Shown piece by piece: positions 7,677-17,200 of a stretch of 31,525 bases of DNA; position 1 is the stretch's first letter; the number at the start of each line of letters is the position of its first letter. Source of the stretch: Caldilinea sp. CFX5 (GTDB lineage: Bacteria > Chloroflexota > Anaerolineae > Caldilineales > Caldilineaceae); NCBI GenBank assembly GCA_021405325.1, contig QWII01000114.1, forward strand, positions 1 through 31,525, given 5' to 3'. Under the pieces are notes generated by a model, which saw nothing but the letters and a program-made list of their open reading frames with translations, had not been told where the DNA came from and made no database searches. Position numbers and translations under genes: made by a program.

Positions 7677-8690
7677 TCAATAGCCGAGCGACCGCTCTAC
7701 CAGATTGAGCAGCGGCTCGCCGGCCAAATAACGGCGCAAATTCTCCGCAAAAAGATCCACTACATTGTCAAAATGATGCGCGATATGACCGGCCAGATGG
7801 GGCGTGATGATGACATTCTCCTGCCGCCACAAGGGATGATCCGCCGGTAGCGGCTCCGGCGTCGTTACATCCAAAACGGCGCCGCCGATTCGTTTCTGTT
7901 GCAAGGCTTCTAATAGCGCCTCCTGATCGATCAGCAGTCCGCGCCCGATGTTGATGAGCAGGGCATGGGGTTGCATGGCGGCCAACTCCGCCGCCCCGAT
8001 CAAGTGACGGGTTTGGGGCAGCAGCGGCACGCCCAATACCACATAGTCACTCTGGCGCAACAAGGTCGGCAGTTCATCAAGTGTAAACCAGGCTTCGGGT
8101 AGGACGCCATCGGGGTCACCCAGACCGGCGGGGCTGTGCCCTTCGTAGCGCAACGAGCCGCCGGGGCGCCGCGTCGCCAGAATCCTCATGCCCACGGCTT
8201 TCGCCATGCGCGCAATCTCCCGTCCAATCGCGCCGTAGCCGACAAGGCTGATGGTGCGGCCATAGACCGGGCGCGGCCACAACTCCTGGATCCGCTGATT
8301 GGGATACCAGTACCCCTGTGTTTGATAGGTCAGCAGTTCGGGTAGACGATGCGCCCAGGCCAGCAACATGGTCAACACATATTCGGGCAGATGGGGCAGG
8401 TGAGCGCCGTTGGCGCTGGCAATAGGAAGACTCGTGTGCCAGAGTGGCGTGTTATGGATGTGATCGATGCCGGCATTTTCCATCTGCACCCAGCGTAGAC
8501 CCGTGGCATTGGCAAAGGAATAGTCGCCGCGCCCGGTAAAGAGCACTGCGGTGGCGGGGGTCAAGGCTCGTTCGATTTCACTGCCGCTTTTGGCCCAGAA
8601 GTGGACAATATCAGCATCGGGTACAACGGCGCGTAAGCTGGCAAGCTGTTTGGCGGTGAGTTCACGGGTCGATAGGATTCGAATGGGCAT
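7677..8690 (-). CDS. D-2-hydroxyacid dehydrogenase (NAD(P)-dependent)
   Basis: The protein has 337 residues. The nucleotide-binding motif GYGAIG is at 151-156, and the three catalytic residues of the family are present: R250 in 'NIGRGLLID', E279 in 'TTPEPLPADHPLW' and H298 in 'ITPHLAGH'. The enzyme interconverts 2-keto acids and D-2-hydroxy acids; the specific substrate is not readable. The divergent catalytic half and the 'WVQMENAGIDHI' segment fit the hydroxypyruvate/glyoxylate reductase-like side of the family. The frame is open to 8747, but those 19 extra codons run into the palindromic repeat at 8715-8810, and MPIRILSTREL from ATG 8690 aligns with the usual family start. No strong ribosome site is seen. 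It is divergent to the oxidoreductase gene. Confidence 0.9.
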   Translation of the reverse strand: MPIRILSTRELTAKQLASLRAVVPDADIVHFWAKSGSEIERALTPATAVLFTGRGDYSFANATGLRWVQMENAGIDHIHNTPLWHTSLPIASANGAHLPHLPEYVLTMLLAWAHRLPELLTYQTQGYWYPNQRIQELWPRPVYGRTISLVGYGAIGREIARMAKAVGMRILATRRPGGSLRYEGHSPAGLGDPDGVLPEAWFTLDELPTLLRQSDYVVLGVPLLPQTRHLIGAAELAAMQPHALLINIGRGLLIDQEALLEALQQKRIGGAVLDVTTPEPLPADHPLWRQENVIITPHLAGHIAHHFDNVVDLFAENLRRYLAGEPLLNLVERSLGY

Positions 8691-8714
8691 GGTTGGTAAC
8701 GTTCTTTCGATTAT

Positions 8715-8810
8715 GGTAACTACTAAGCCAGAAACCAGGTTTTTCACCTGTAAAACAGGCTAATCAGTTGCGCAAAAACCTGGTTTCTTCACCGAGGGTT
8801 AGTAGTTACC
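8715..8810. repeat. Two-tier palindromic repeat between divergent genes
   Basis: The outer arms GGTAACTACTAA (8715-8726) and TTAGTAGTTACC (8799-8810) are perfect. The inner arms AGAAACCAGGTTTTT (8730-8744) and AAAAACCTGGTTTCT (8774-8788) are also perfect. The 29-bp centre holds a further short repeat of CCTGTAAAACAGG. It lies between the dehydrogenase start and the quinone reductase promoter. Confidence 0.9.
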
Positions 8811-8827
8811 TATTATGGTTGAAATAA

Positions 8828-8841
8828 GGTACAATAGTACC
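8828..8841 (+). promoter_or_regulatory. Palindrome GGTACAATAGTACC overlapping a -10-like box
   Basis: The perfect 5-bp arms GGTAC/GTACC surround AATA. TACAAT (8830-8835) inside it resembles a -10 box, with TTACCT 18 bp upstream as a weak -35. It is placed 50 bp before the quinone reductase start, so it could be the promoter with an overlapping operator. Confidence 0.35.
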
Positions 8842-8891
8842 CGAATTTTCTTGATCCATCAACCAACAGTGATGACAGAGGAGGAGTGCCA

Positions 8892-9860
8892 ATGAAAGCC
8901 ATCCGTGTCCATGAAACCGGCGATGTCAGCGTCTTGCGCTATGAAGAGGCGCCCATGCCCGAACCGAAAGAGGGCGAAGTGCGCATTAAAGTTGAAGCCG
9001 CCGGTCTGAATTTTATTGATACCTATCACCGCATGGGCTGGTACCCGTTGCCCCGCCCCTTTATCCTGGGCCAGGAAGCCGCCGGCGTGGTAGACAGCGT
9101 CGGCGCGGGCGTCAGCGATTTCAAGCCAGGCGATCGGGTTGCCTATTGTATGGCGCAGGGGGGCTACGCCGACTATGCCGTGGCGCCGGCCCGTCTGCTG
9201 GTCAAGGTGCCGACTGGGGTCAGCAGCCAGCAGGCCGCCGCCGTGATGCTCCAGGGGATGACGGCCCACTATCTGACCCACAGCACCTATCCGCTCAAAG
9301 CGGGGGATATTGCCTTGATTCACGCCGCCGCTGGCGGCACCGGCGCGTTGGTGGTGCAAATGGCGAAAATGTTGGGCGCCCATGTCATCGCTACCGTGGG
9401 CAGTGAAGACAAAGCCGCCATCGCCCGCGCCGCCGGGGCCGATGATGTCATTGTCTATACCCAGCAAGACTTTGAGGCTGAGACCAAACGACTCACTGGC
9501 GGCAAGGGCTGCCATGTGGTTTATGACTCAGTGGGCAAGGCGACCTTTGACAAGAGCCTGAATTGTCTGCGCCCGCGCGGCTACATGGTGCTTTTTGGGC
9601 AGGCCAGCGGACAGGTCGAGCCATTGAACCCGCAGGTGTTGAACCAGAAGGGGTCGATCTATTTGACCCGCCCCTCCTTGGGCGCCTACATTGCCACTCG
9701 TGACGAACTGCTCTGGCGCGCCAATGATCTCTTCAATTGGTTGGCAACCGGCAAGTTGACAGTACGCATCGACAAAAGTTTCCCGTTGGCCGAAGCCGCC
9801 GCCGCCCATACCTATTTGGAGGGGCGAAATACCAAAGGGAAAGTGTTGTTGATTCCCTAA
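8892..9860 (+). CDS. qor: NADPH:quinone oxidoreductase, zeta-crystallin family (MDR superfamily)
   Basis: The protein has 322 residues. The GroES-like N-terminal half has '[14 protein letters not shown]' and '[11 protein letters not shown]', as in QOR proteins, and it lacks the zinc-binding Cys/His set of alcohol dehydrogenases. The Rossmann half carries AAAGGTG (145-151), the NADPH-binding loop of quinone oxidoreductases. The family reduces quinones by one or two electrons with NADPH. The start ATG 8892 is chosen because GAGGAG (8881-8886) lies five bases upstream; the GTG at 8886 is part of that site. Length matches the E. coli enzyme (327). It stands alone, divergent from the dehydrogenase. 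The symbol is a family-level guess. Confidence 0.88.
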   Translation: MKAIRVHETGDVSVLRYEEAPMPEPKEGEVRIKVEAAGLNFIDTYHRMGWYPLPRPFILGQEAAGVVDSVGAGVSDFKPGDRVAYCMAQGGYADYAVAPARLLVKVPTGVSSQQAAAVMLQGMTAHYLTHSTYPLKAGDIALIHAAAGGTGALVVQMAKMLGAHVIATVGSEDKAAIARAAGADDVIVYTQQDFEAETKRLTGGKGCHVVYDSVGKATFDKSLNCLRPRGYMVLFGQASGQVEPLNPQVLNQKGSIYLTRPSLGAYIATRDELLWRANDLFNWLATGKLTVRIDKSFPLAEAAAAHTYLEGRNTKGKVLLIP

Positions 9861-9965
9861 TCGGCAAAATGGTGCTATACTATACCAACGTGCGTCAGGA
9901 AGGTACACTTTTTACAGCGATCATAGGTTACTTGCTGTGCTGCATGTGAGTATAAAAAACAAAAA

Positions 9966-10007
9966 TCTCTACGGGTGTTGAATTCGACAATTCAACACCC
10001 GTAGAGA
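9966..10007 (-). terminator. 19-bp perfect hairpin, terminator-like on the minus strand
   Basis: Arms 9966-9984 and 9989-10007 (CTCTACGGGTGTTGAATT and its complement) flank the tetraloop CGAC. On the minus strand the hairpin is followed by TTTTTGTTTTTT, the layout of an intrinsic terminator; on the plus strand no T-run follows. It lies between the quinone reductase and paralogue A and would stop transcripts running leftwards. It may also be one more dispersed palindrome. Confidence 0.55.
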
Positions 10008-10142
10008 GCAGTGACTCTTGGCAGTCTGTATGTGCGTTCCTGCGGTTTGAGGAGGCGCAACGATTGAGCGGCTATATTTAAACCGTACAGGTGTTGTCAA
10101 TCTACGTCGTGTTCTACATAAAGTGGGGGAACACCCCTAAGT

Positions 10143-13100
10143 ATGTTGAAGATTAAACTGCTTGGCGCGCCACAGATCTTGCGCACTGATACCCCGCTCA
10201 CCGGCTTTATCACCCGCAAAGCCGAAGCGCTCTTTTATTATCTGGTTGTCACGCAACGTACCCATATGCGTGATGCGCTGGCTACTCTGTTTTGGGCGGA
10301 TGATGACCAGCAGCGCGCGCGCAAAAATCTACGCGATATTACCTCGAACCTACGCGAATTGGTGGGGGATCATTTGCTGATCACGCGCAGCACAATTGCC
10401 TTTGATCACAACCGCTCCTATTGGTTGGATATCGAACGGTTTCAAAGCCATTTGCAACAAGCAACGCCCGCCCTCGCCATTGAAGAGACATTGCAGGCGA
10501 TTGATCTGTACCGTGGCGAATTTTTGGAAGGTTTTCATGTACGGGGCGCCCCCAACTTTGAAGAGTGGATGCTCTTTGAGCGGGAGCATTTGCATAAAGC
10601 CTACATTCAGGGGCAGTATACCTTGGCCACGCGCTATCTTGACCAGCAGGATTATCATGCCGCCGTGTTGGTGACGCAACGCCTCCTCTCGATTGAACCT
10701 TGGCAGGAGCGCGCCCATCGCCAATTAATGATTGCGCTGGCTGGCAATGGGCGCATCAACGAAGCGTTGGCCCAATATGCCGTCTGTTGCCGTGTCTTGG
10801 CCGATGAGTTGGGACTTGAGCCGATGGCCGAGACGACGGCTCTCTATCAGCAAATTCGTAGCGGCGCCTATGACAAGGTGACCAGTGACAAGGTGACAAG
10901 GTGGCAAGGGGACACGGTGATCCCCGATCACGCAACCAGCCAGCCAGCCAGCCAGTCACCCAATCACCTTGGCTTCGGCGCGCCGCACCCAGAGGGTTCC
11001 CGCTTCCAGGCGCGCACCGTCACCCGCGCACCGCACAATCTGCCGCGCCAACTTACCCCCTTCTTTGGGCGTAGCGTCGAAATTGCGGCTGTATCTGCTA
11101 AACTGCAACAACCTGATTGTTTCTGGCTGACGTTGACCGGCGTCGGCGGTGTCGGCAAGACCCGATTGGCGCTGAAGATTGGGGAAACGTTGCTGCCTTA
11201 CTTTCGCGATGGCGTCTGGTTTATTTCCCTGTTGGATATTGTGCCTGGGAAAACGTTGGAAGATCAACTGGTCGCCGCCATTGGCAAGGCGCTCTACCTC
11301 CCCTTTACCGGCGCCCAGTCGTTGAAACCGCAACTGCTTGCTTATTTACGTGAGAAACAGTTGCTCTTGATCCTGGACAACTTTGAACACCTGAACAATG
11401 AAGAACACCTGAACAGGAAAGAATGGGTTGAACCGGTGCATGAGCGGGCCTTGCCCCAGCGTTCAGCCGCTGATACGGTCTACGATCTACTGCGAGAAAC
11501 GCGTCAACTGAAGGTATTGATCACCTCGCGCCATCGGCTCAACTATCAAGCGGAGCATCTCTTCACGATTGATGGTTTGCCCTTGCCCGAAGCCGAAGAA
11601 GTGGATGCCCTACTGGCGGGGGAGTTGGCGCTGACCCAGTTGCTTCAGTATGACAGCATTGCGCTCTTTGCCCAACGGGCTGCGCATAGCAGCAGCACCT
11701 TTGCCATCAATCAGGAGAATGTGACCGCGATTGTGCAGATTTGTCGCTTGTTGGAAGGGTTGCCGCTGGGTATCGAATTAGCCGCAACGCTGATTCAACG
11801 CTATAGCTGTCTGCAAATTGCGCGTCTGTTGGAAAACCATTATGCGATCCTGGCCACCACCTTTCACGATCTGCCGGCGCGCCATCGCAGCATCGAGGCG
11901 ACACTGGCCTACTCCTGGCAATTGCTCGGCCCGGACGACGCTCTGATCCTAGCCCAATGCGCCATCTTCCGCGACAGTTTTACCCATGCTGCCGCCACGG
12001 CGCTCACCGGTGCGACGCCGCCGCAACTGCAACGGTTGGAAGATCAACTGCTCTTACATCCCCTGGGGGCGCAACGGTATACCATGCATCGCCTGATGCG
12101 TCAGTACGCGTTACAGCAACTACAAGCAACCCCTGTCCTGGAACAGGAGGTGCGTGAGCGCCATTGTCGCTACTTTGTCCACTTCCTCAAGGCGATCATT
12201 GCGGAACGGGCGCCGCTGGACGCCCAAGCGTTCAACGCCATTCAAGAAGAGATGGGCAATATCTACAGCAGTTGGGAGTGGGCCGTCGAACAAGGCCACT
12301 TTGTGCTTCTACACCAACTGTTGCCGCCGCTGACGCGAATCTGGACGCTGGCGGGGTCGCATCGCGAAATTGCGGCCATCTTATTGCAGGCGATCGTTGC
12401 GCTCAAAGAACACTTTGCTGCCCAACTTACCGACACTGCTGAAGCGCAACAGCTACTGGCGAAGTTGCTGCTGGAGCAAGCTTATTTCTACAATACGACG
12501 GCGCGTATTGAGGAAGCCAAAACCGTGATCGAGGAAGCGTTGCACCTGGCCCATAGGTTAGGGGATCTCACCTTGACCACCATGGCCTACCAGCGGTTAG
12601 GTGATGCTGCCTGGGCGCAAGGTGACTACCAACAGCACCGGTCGGCCTATGAACAGGCGTTGACCCTGGCGCAAGCCATCGGTCGCCCCCAAAGTGAAGT
12701 CCACAGCCTCTCGAATCTGGGCATGAATCATGACATGCGCGGTGAATATAGCCGCGCCATTCACTATTATCAGGCGGCTTTGGTATTGACCCGCACCAAC
12801 GGGGACCGCGCCACAGAAAATGTCATCTATAATAACCTGGGCGTCAGCAGCGCGCTGCTCGGCGATTATACGGAGGCATTGCATTATTATCAGGAGACGT
12901 TACAGATCAGCCGTGAACTAGGCGATCAGGAAGGGAGCGGTTTTGCCAATCTCAACCTGGGGCTGCTGCATAACAGTTTGGGCGAATGGCGACAAGCGCG
13001 CTATTATGGCGAACGGGCGCTTAAAATTTTCCGTATGATTGACAATCATCGTCTGGAAGCGCGCACCCTGGCGCAGTTGAGTATCACCTTACACCAGACT

Positions 13101-13622
13101 GGTGAAACTGCGCAGGCCGCAAGCTATGCCCAACAAGCGCTGGAAATCGCCCGCAATGGCGGCTATCAGGCTGTACAAGCGGAGGCATTGACGGTTTGGG
13201 GACAATTGTTCCTGGAACGCGACCAGCCCGCCAAAGCGGCAACGTTGCTGCGGGAAGCGCACACCCTCTGGCAGAGCTTGGGGCGCCCACGGCGCGCCTT
13301 AGTGGCGCAAGGCAGCCTGGTCGATAGCCTACGTTTGCTCAATGAGGAGGGCGCCGCGCGGCAACTGGTTGAAGCGATCCTCTTGTGCTTATCCGAGACC
13401 GAGAAGGATGAAGCGCCGCTGCCGGAAGGGGTGTTACTGGCCTGTTTTCATGTTCTTCAACAGCAGAAGGACGCACGGGCCTGGCCGCTTTTGCAGCGAG
13501 CTTACGTCGCGCTCAGCGCCAAAGCGGCCAGAATTCAGGAGGCTAGGCTACGGCACTCTTTTCTACAAGAGATCAAAACCCATCGTGAGTTGCTGACCTT
13601 GTACGCCTGTTACAACCACTAG
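10143..13622 (+). CDS. AfsR/SARP-type BTAD-NB-ARC-TPR regulator, paralogue A
   Basis: The protein has 1159 residues. Residues 1-100 form the winged-helix part and about 100-245 the BTAD helical repeats ('YRGEFLEGFHVRGAP'). A repeat-rich linker spans about 243-300. The NB-ARC ATPase follows, with Walker A GVGGVGKT from residue 333 and Walker B LLLILDNFEHL, then 'GLPLGIELAA' and 'TMHRLMRQYA' (MHD-equivalent). Then come TPR units, clearest in the second half (e.g. 'GDYTEALHYYQETLQISREL'). STAND proteins of this layout switch between ADP- and ATP-bound states and drive transcription through the SARP module; that is family knowledge. This is the most divergent of the six: its helix reads ARKNLRDITSNLR where B-F have NLRYLL. 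It also has about 20 extra residues after Walker B containing a duplicated segment. It is monocistronic, and the start ATG has no strong ribosome site. Confidence 0.88.
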   Translation: MLKIKLLGAPQILRTDTPLTGFITRKAEALFYYLVVTQRTHMRDALATLFWADDDQQRARKNLRDITSNLRELVGDHLLITRSTIAFDHNRSYWLDIERFQSHLQQATPALAIEETLQAIDLYRGEFLEGFHVRGAPNFEEWMLFEREHLHKAYIQGQYTLATRYLDQQDYHAAVLVTQRLLSIEPWQERAHRQLMIALAGNGRINEALAQYAVCCRVLADELGLEPMAETTALYQQIRSGAYDKVTSDKVTRWQGDTVIPDHATSQPASQSPNHLGFGAPHPEGSRFQARTVTRAPHNLPRQLTPFFGRSVEIAAVSAKLQQPDCFWLTLTGVGGVGKTRLALKIGETLLPYFRDGVWFISLLDIVPGKTLEDQLVAAIGKALYLPFTGAQSLKPQLLAYLREKQLLLILDNFEHLNNEEHLNRKEWVEPVHERALPQRSAADTVYDLLRETRQLKVLITSRHRLNYQAEHLFTIDGLPLPEAEEVDALLAGELALTQLLQYDSIALFAQRAAHSSSTFAINQENVTAIVQICRLLEGLPLGIELAATLIQRYSCLQIARLLENHYAILATTFHDLPARHRSIEATLAYSWQLLGPDDALILAQCAIFRDSFTHAAATALTGATPPQLQRLEDQLLLHPLGAQRYTMHRLMRQYALQQLQATPVLEQEVRERHCRYFVHFLKAIIAERAPLDAQAFNAIQEEMGNIYSSWEWAVEQGHFVLLHQLLPPLTRIWTLAGSHREIAAILLQAIVALKEHFAAQLTDTAEAQQLLAKLLLEQAYFYNTTARIEEAKTVIEEALHLAHRLGDLTLTTMAYQRLGDAAWAQGDYQQHRSAYEQALTLAQAIGRPQSEVHSLSNLGMNHDMRGEYSRAIHYYQAALVLTRTNGDRATENVIYNNLGVSSALLGDYTEALHYYQETLQISRELGDQEGSGFANLNLGLLHNSLGEWRQARYYGERALKIFRMIDNHRLEARTLAQLSITLHQTGETAQAASYAQQALEIARNGGYQAVQAEALTVWGQLFLERDQPAKAATLLREAHTLWQSLGRPRRALVAQGSLVDSLRLLNEEGAARQLVEAILLCLSETEKDEAPLPEGVLLACFHVLQQQKDARAWPLLQRAYVALSAKAARIQEARLRHSFLQEIKTHRELLTLYACYNH
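10871..10970. repeat. In-frame GTGACAAG / GTCACC repeat in the BTAD-ATPase linker of A
   Basis: GTGACAAGGTGAC units (10871-10904) are followed by five CCAG units (10936-10955) and the complementary CAGTCACCCAATCACC. The segment is low-complexity in protein and lies between two domains. The same GTGAC...GTCACCCA design occurs in C (18391-18507) and F (28732-28800). Confidence 0.75.
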
Positions 13623-14007
13623 CCGTTGGTATCCTAAGGGTCCGTCAAAGAATAAGTTAAAACGCGCTCCACACGTCTGTGACTCGCAATGGGCTAGGGC
13701 GAGTCGCGGACGCGCGGAGCGCAATGGATCAACTTATATGATGATGAACCCTAAAGGTCTAGATTCGGTTGCCATTGGCCAAAACGACCAATCGCATTGG
13801 CCGACTAACAGCGAGAAGCCGCCGCAGCGGCTAACGCTCATTAACCCTGCAAAAATGAAATGCCAACCGAACCTAGACGGATTCAGGAGACAATTATGAA
13901 CTGACGACGCTCCCCGCCCACCGCTGAGGAGCAAGGCGCAGCTAGACGATCAGCGCTGTCTCCCGAATCCGCAGCCCTGTTTCCGGTCAACTTGCCAAGG
14001 TGTAACC
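13623..14007. other. Structured gap between A and B with nested inverted repeats
   Basis: Three palindromes follow each other. The first, 13652-13737, has arms ATAAGTT, GCGCTCC and GACTCGC paired around 13688-13698. The second, 13757-13878, has GTCTAGATTCGGTTG against CAACCGAACCTAGAC with one mismatch, and an inner hairpin near 13815-13840. The third, 13878-13971, has CGGATTCAGGAGACA against TGTCTCCCGAATCCG with one mismatch. I find no convincing gene; short frames here are read through the palindromes. The region could encode a structured RNA or be a non-autonomous mobile element. Confidence 0.7.
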
Positions 14008-14091
14008 ATGCCCTGGTCGATGTTCACCATCATCACTTGTGTTGTTGTCATTGGTGTTGCAAACCCCCAAAGCTACGCATTTACAATATGA
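14008..14091 (+). CDS. Possible 27-residue hydrophobic peptide
   Basis: ATG 14008 opens a 27-codon frame (MPWSMFTIITCVVVIGVANP, then QSYAFTI) with a hydrophobic core of about 13 residues. AAGG at 13997-14000 lies seven bases upstream. It could be a small membrane peptide or a leader for the AT-rich region before B. Its shortness gives no coding statistics, so chance is quite possible. Confidence 0.2.
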   Translation: MPWSMFTIITCVVVIGVANPQSYAFTI

Positions 14092-14180
14092 CATATTTTT
14101 CTCCTTATGATAAGTTACTACCTATACAATGTACCAACACTAGATGGTAGACAAACTTTGTAAACTCAGGGGCGGCGGTT

Positions 14181-14203
14181 GTAAAGTAATTTACGTAATT
14201 TGT
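14181..14203. promoter_or_regulatory. Tandem GTAATTT repeats upstream of the B-C-D operon
   Basis: GTAATTTAC (14186-14194) is followed directly by GTAATTTGT (14195-14203). The stretch GTAAAGTAATTTAC (14181-14194) has 5-bp inverted ends. The flanking 14080-14210 is strongly AT-rich with several -10-like boxes (TACAAT 14125, TATGAT 14106). SARP proteins bind direct repeats, so this is a candidate operator; that role is inferred. Confidence 0.3.
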
Positions 14204-14262
14204 TTTACTACGGTAAGCATGTACAGTTTAACCGACAAGCGTGGGAAAATCGTGGGGTAAAC

Positions 14263-17200
14263 GTGGAAAAAACAGCTAAAAACAACCCAATTCATCACCA
14301 ACTTCATATTACTTGTTTTGGCGCGCCAATCATTCTTAATGGTGATAAACTAATTCATTCACTTTCTGGTAAAGCACAAGCACTTTTTATTTACCTCGCT
14401 GTTACCGGACGTAGCCATGCTCGTGATCTATTGGCCAACCTTTTATGGAGTGAACAGAATAATCAACAGGCGCGTAATAATCTACGTTACCTATTACCTG
14501 AACTACGTAAAACGCTTGGGGATTACCTGGCGATCAGCGCACAAACCATTAGCTTCAATGCACAACTACCCTACTGGCTGGATGTCGAAATTTTGCGAAC
14601 GACCTTGACGGCCTTACCGGAACACTTCAAACCGCAAGCAGTGCAACAGGCGCTCAATCTTTATCAAGGTCCCTTTCTCGCCGGCTTTTCCGTTCGTACC
14701 GCCCCTGTCTTTGATGAATGGGTAGCGCAACAACGCACCGAATATCAGCTCTTGGCTGTGCAAGGTTTTTATCAGTTGGCCGAATATTACTGCGGCCAGG
14801 CCGCCATTAACGCCGGGTTGACGGCCACTCAGCGCCTACTGCAAATCGAGCCGCATCACGAAGCCGGTTTCCGTTTGCATATGCGTCTATTGGTGCAAAG
14901 TGGCCAATCTCATCTGGCGATTGAACAATATCAGCAGTTGCAACAGTTGCTCCAGGAAAAATTTCAACTGCCGCCGGAAGTCGAGACGCGCCAGCTTTAT
15001 GAACAGATTCGCACCGGTGAACTCACCGCCCCGTCGCCCCTGGTATCGTCAACGAGTGGCGCGCCGGGTCGCACACTTATATCTTTTGACGACAAAACGC
15101 CGGAAGAAGATACGGTGTCCCTGAAACATAATTTGCCGGGGGAACTGACCCCCTTTATCGGACGCACGGAAGAGGTGACTACGATCAAAAACACCCTGTT
15201 AACCCCCAGCCAACGCTTGATCACCCTGGTTGGCGAAGGCGGTATTGGCAAAACACGGTTAGCCCTGGCCGTGGCGCAACAGGCGCCGGAGCATTTCCCC
15301 GATGGGATTTGGTTTGCGCCTCTGGCCGGGTTGGCCGCCGCCGAGAATCTGTCGGAACGCTTGGCCGACGCCATCGCCGACGCCATGCACTTGACTTTTG
15401 GTGGGCAGAACAGTCTGGCCGAACAATTATTCCGTTACTTACGCACCAAACAGAGCTTACTCATCCTTGACAGTTTTGAACACTTGCTGGATGCCGCTGA
15501 TTTTATTTTGGAGCTACTGCGCAACACCAATGCGCTGAAAATACTCATTACCTCCCGTCACATTTTGAACTTTCAGGCTGAGTATAGTTGGCGCGTCGAA
15601 GGGCTTTCTGTCCCCGAAGGCAACCAATTAGAGACCATCTCACCGGAATTGCTCTTGCGCTACGAGAGTGTCGCCCTCTTCGTCGAACGCGCCCAGCGGG
15701 TGGTGCGCGGCTTTACGCTCACAGATGATAATCAACGCGAAGTGGCGCGGATTTGCCAATTTGTGGGCGGCTTGCCTTTGGGCGCCGAATTGGCGGCGGC
15801 CCTAACCCGTCACTATACTTGCGCCGAAATTGTCGCAGCGCTCAACCAAAACTATACGATCCTGGCCACCGCACAACGGGATATGCCGCCACGCCACCGC
15901 AGCATCCAGGCGACCCTGGCCTACTCCTGGAGCTTTCTCACCCCCCAAGAGGCGCGCATTGCCGCCGCTTGTTCAGTCTTCCGTGGCGGCTTTACCATCC
16001 AGGCTGCCGAACAGATTATGGGCGCGAATCGCGTTCTGCTCAACGCGTTGGAAGATCATTCGCTTTTACGGCTGGTACGCCAGAATGGCAGCGGCCATCG
16101 CTATGAGATGCATGAATTGGTGCGCCAATATGCGGCCATGCAATTACAGACAACGCCTCATCTGGCCGAAGAAATCCGCAGCAAATTCTGCACCTATTAC
16201 ATCAGCTTTATTCATGACCGTGAGGAAGCGCTGGTGCACAGCCAACAGGCGCAAATCGAGCTGCATAGTGAGCTAAATAACCTGCGGCAAACCTGGCAAT
16301 GGCTGATTGAGCGGGCCGATGTGCCGGGGTTAGCCCGCAGCAGCGACGGTTTCTACCGCTTTTATTACTTCAAGGGTATGTTTCAGGAAGGCGAAGCGAT
16401 TGCACAAGCGGTTGCCACTGCATTGCGCCATTTGCTGGCAAGCCAACCGCCAGCCGCGCGCGCCATTGAATATGAATTGGTGCGCTCCCTCCTGACCCAA
16501 GGGCGCTTTTGCGAACGCTTGGCCCGCCTGGTCGAAGCAGAGCAATTGATGCAAGAGGGGGTAGACCGGGCGCAGGCGCTGGGCGCAAACGAGTTGGAAG
16601 TCCGGGGCTATCTAGGCTTGGCCGCCGTGGCTCAAATCCGCCACGACAACGTCACCATGCGCACGATGGGCGAAAAGATGATCGCACTGTCGGCTACGAA
16701 CACCTTTCCGGCGGTTGAAAGCGCCCGTATGAAGAGTTATGGTCTGAAATACCTGGGCATTTATGGCGTCTACACCTACAATTACCAACAAGCGGCGGCC
16801 TGTTTTAATCAAGGGCTGCTACTGGCGCGGCAGATCGAGGACCGCGAATTGGAGGCAATGCTGGTCAACAACTTAGGCGTTGTCTACAACATGGCGGGGA
16901 ATTTTTCCCAGGCGCTCCACTGTTTTCAACAGGCGCTGACCATTAGCGAAAGCCTGGGGGAACGCAACAGCACGGGTCTGGCGCTGATCAACCTGGCGGA
17001 AACCTATCATATCCTGGGCGATTGGGAGGAAGCCAAGCTCCATGTCGGTCAGGCGCTCACCTTTTACCATGAAGAGGGGTATCAACTCTATGAGGCGAAA
17101 GCATGGGCGCGGCTGGGACGCATTGCCCACGCCGCCGGCAACGATGCCATGGCCCATTCCTACCTGAATCAGGCGTTACAAATTGCGCAGAATACCGGGT

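Noticed and set aside
8691..8747. N-terminal extension of the D-2-hydroxyacid dehydrogenase
   Set aside because: It runs into the palindrome at 8715-8810, and the family N-terminus begins at ATG 8690.
10029..10081. Possible mini-leader peptides before A (six-codon frame at 10029; five-codon frame at TTG 10064 after GAGGAGG)
   Set aside because: Too short to judge, no attenuator-like structure follows and no amino-acid bias is seen.
13800..13855. Resemblance to an integron attC site (CTAAC...GCGGCTAACGCT)
   Set aside because: The stretch folds as an imperfect hairpin, but no proper RYYYAAC / GTTRRRY box pair frames it on either strand, and no integrase or cassette array is present.
13734..13934. 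Minus-strand 66-residue frame
   Set aside because: It is read straight through the inverted repeats, has no ribosome site and no recognisable features.
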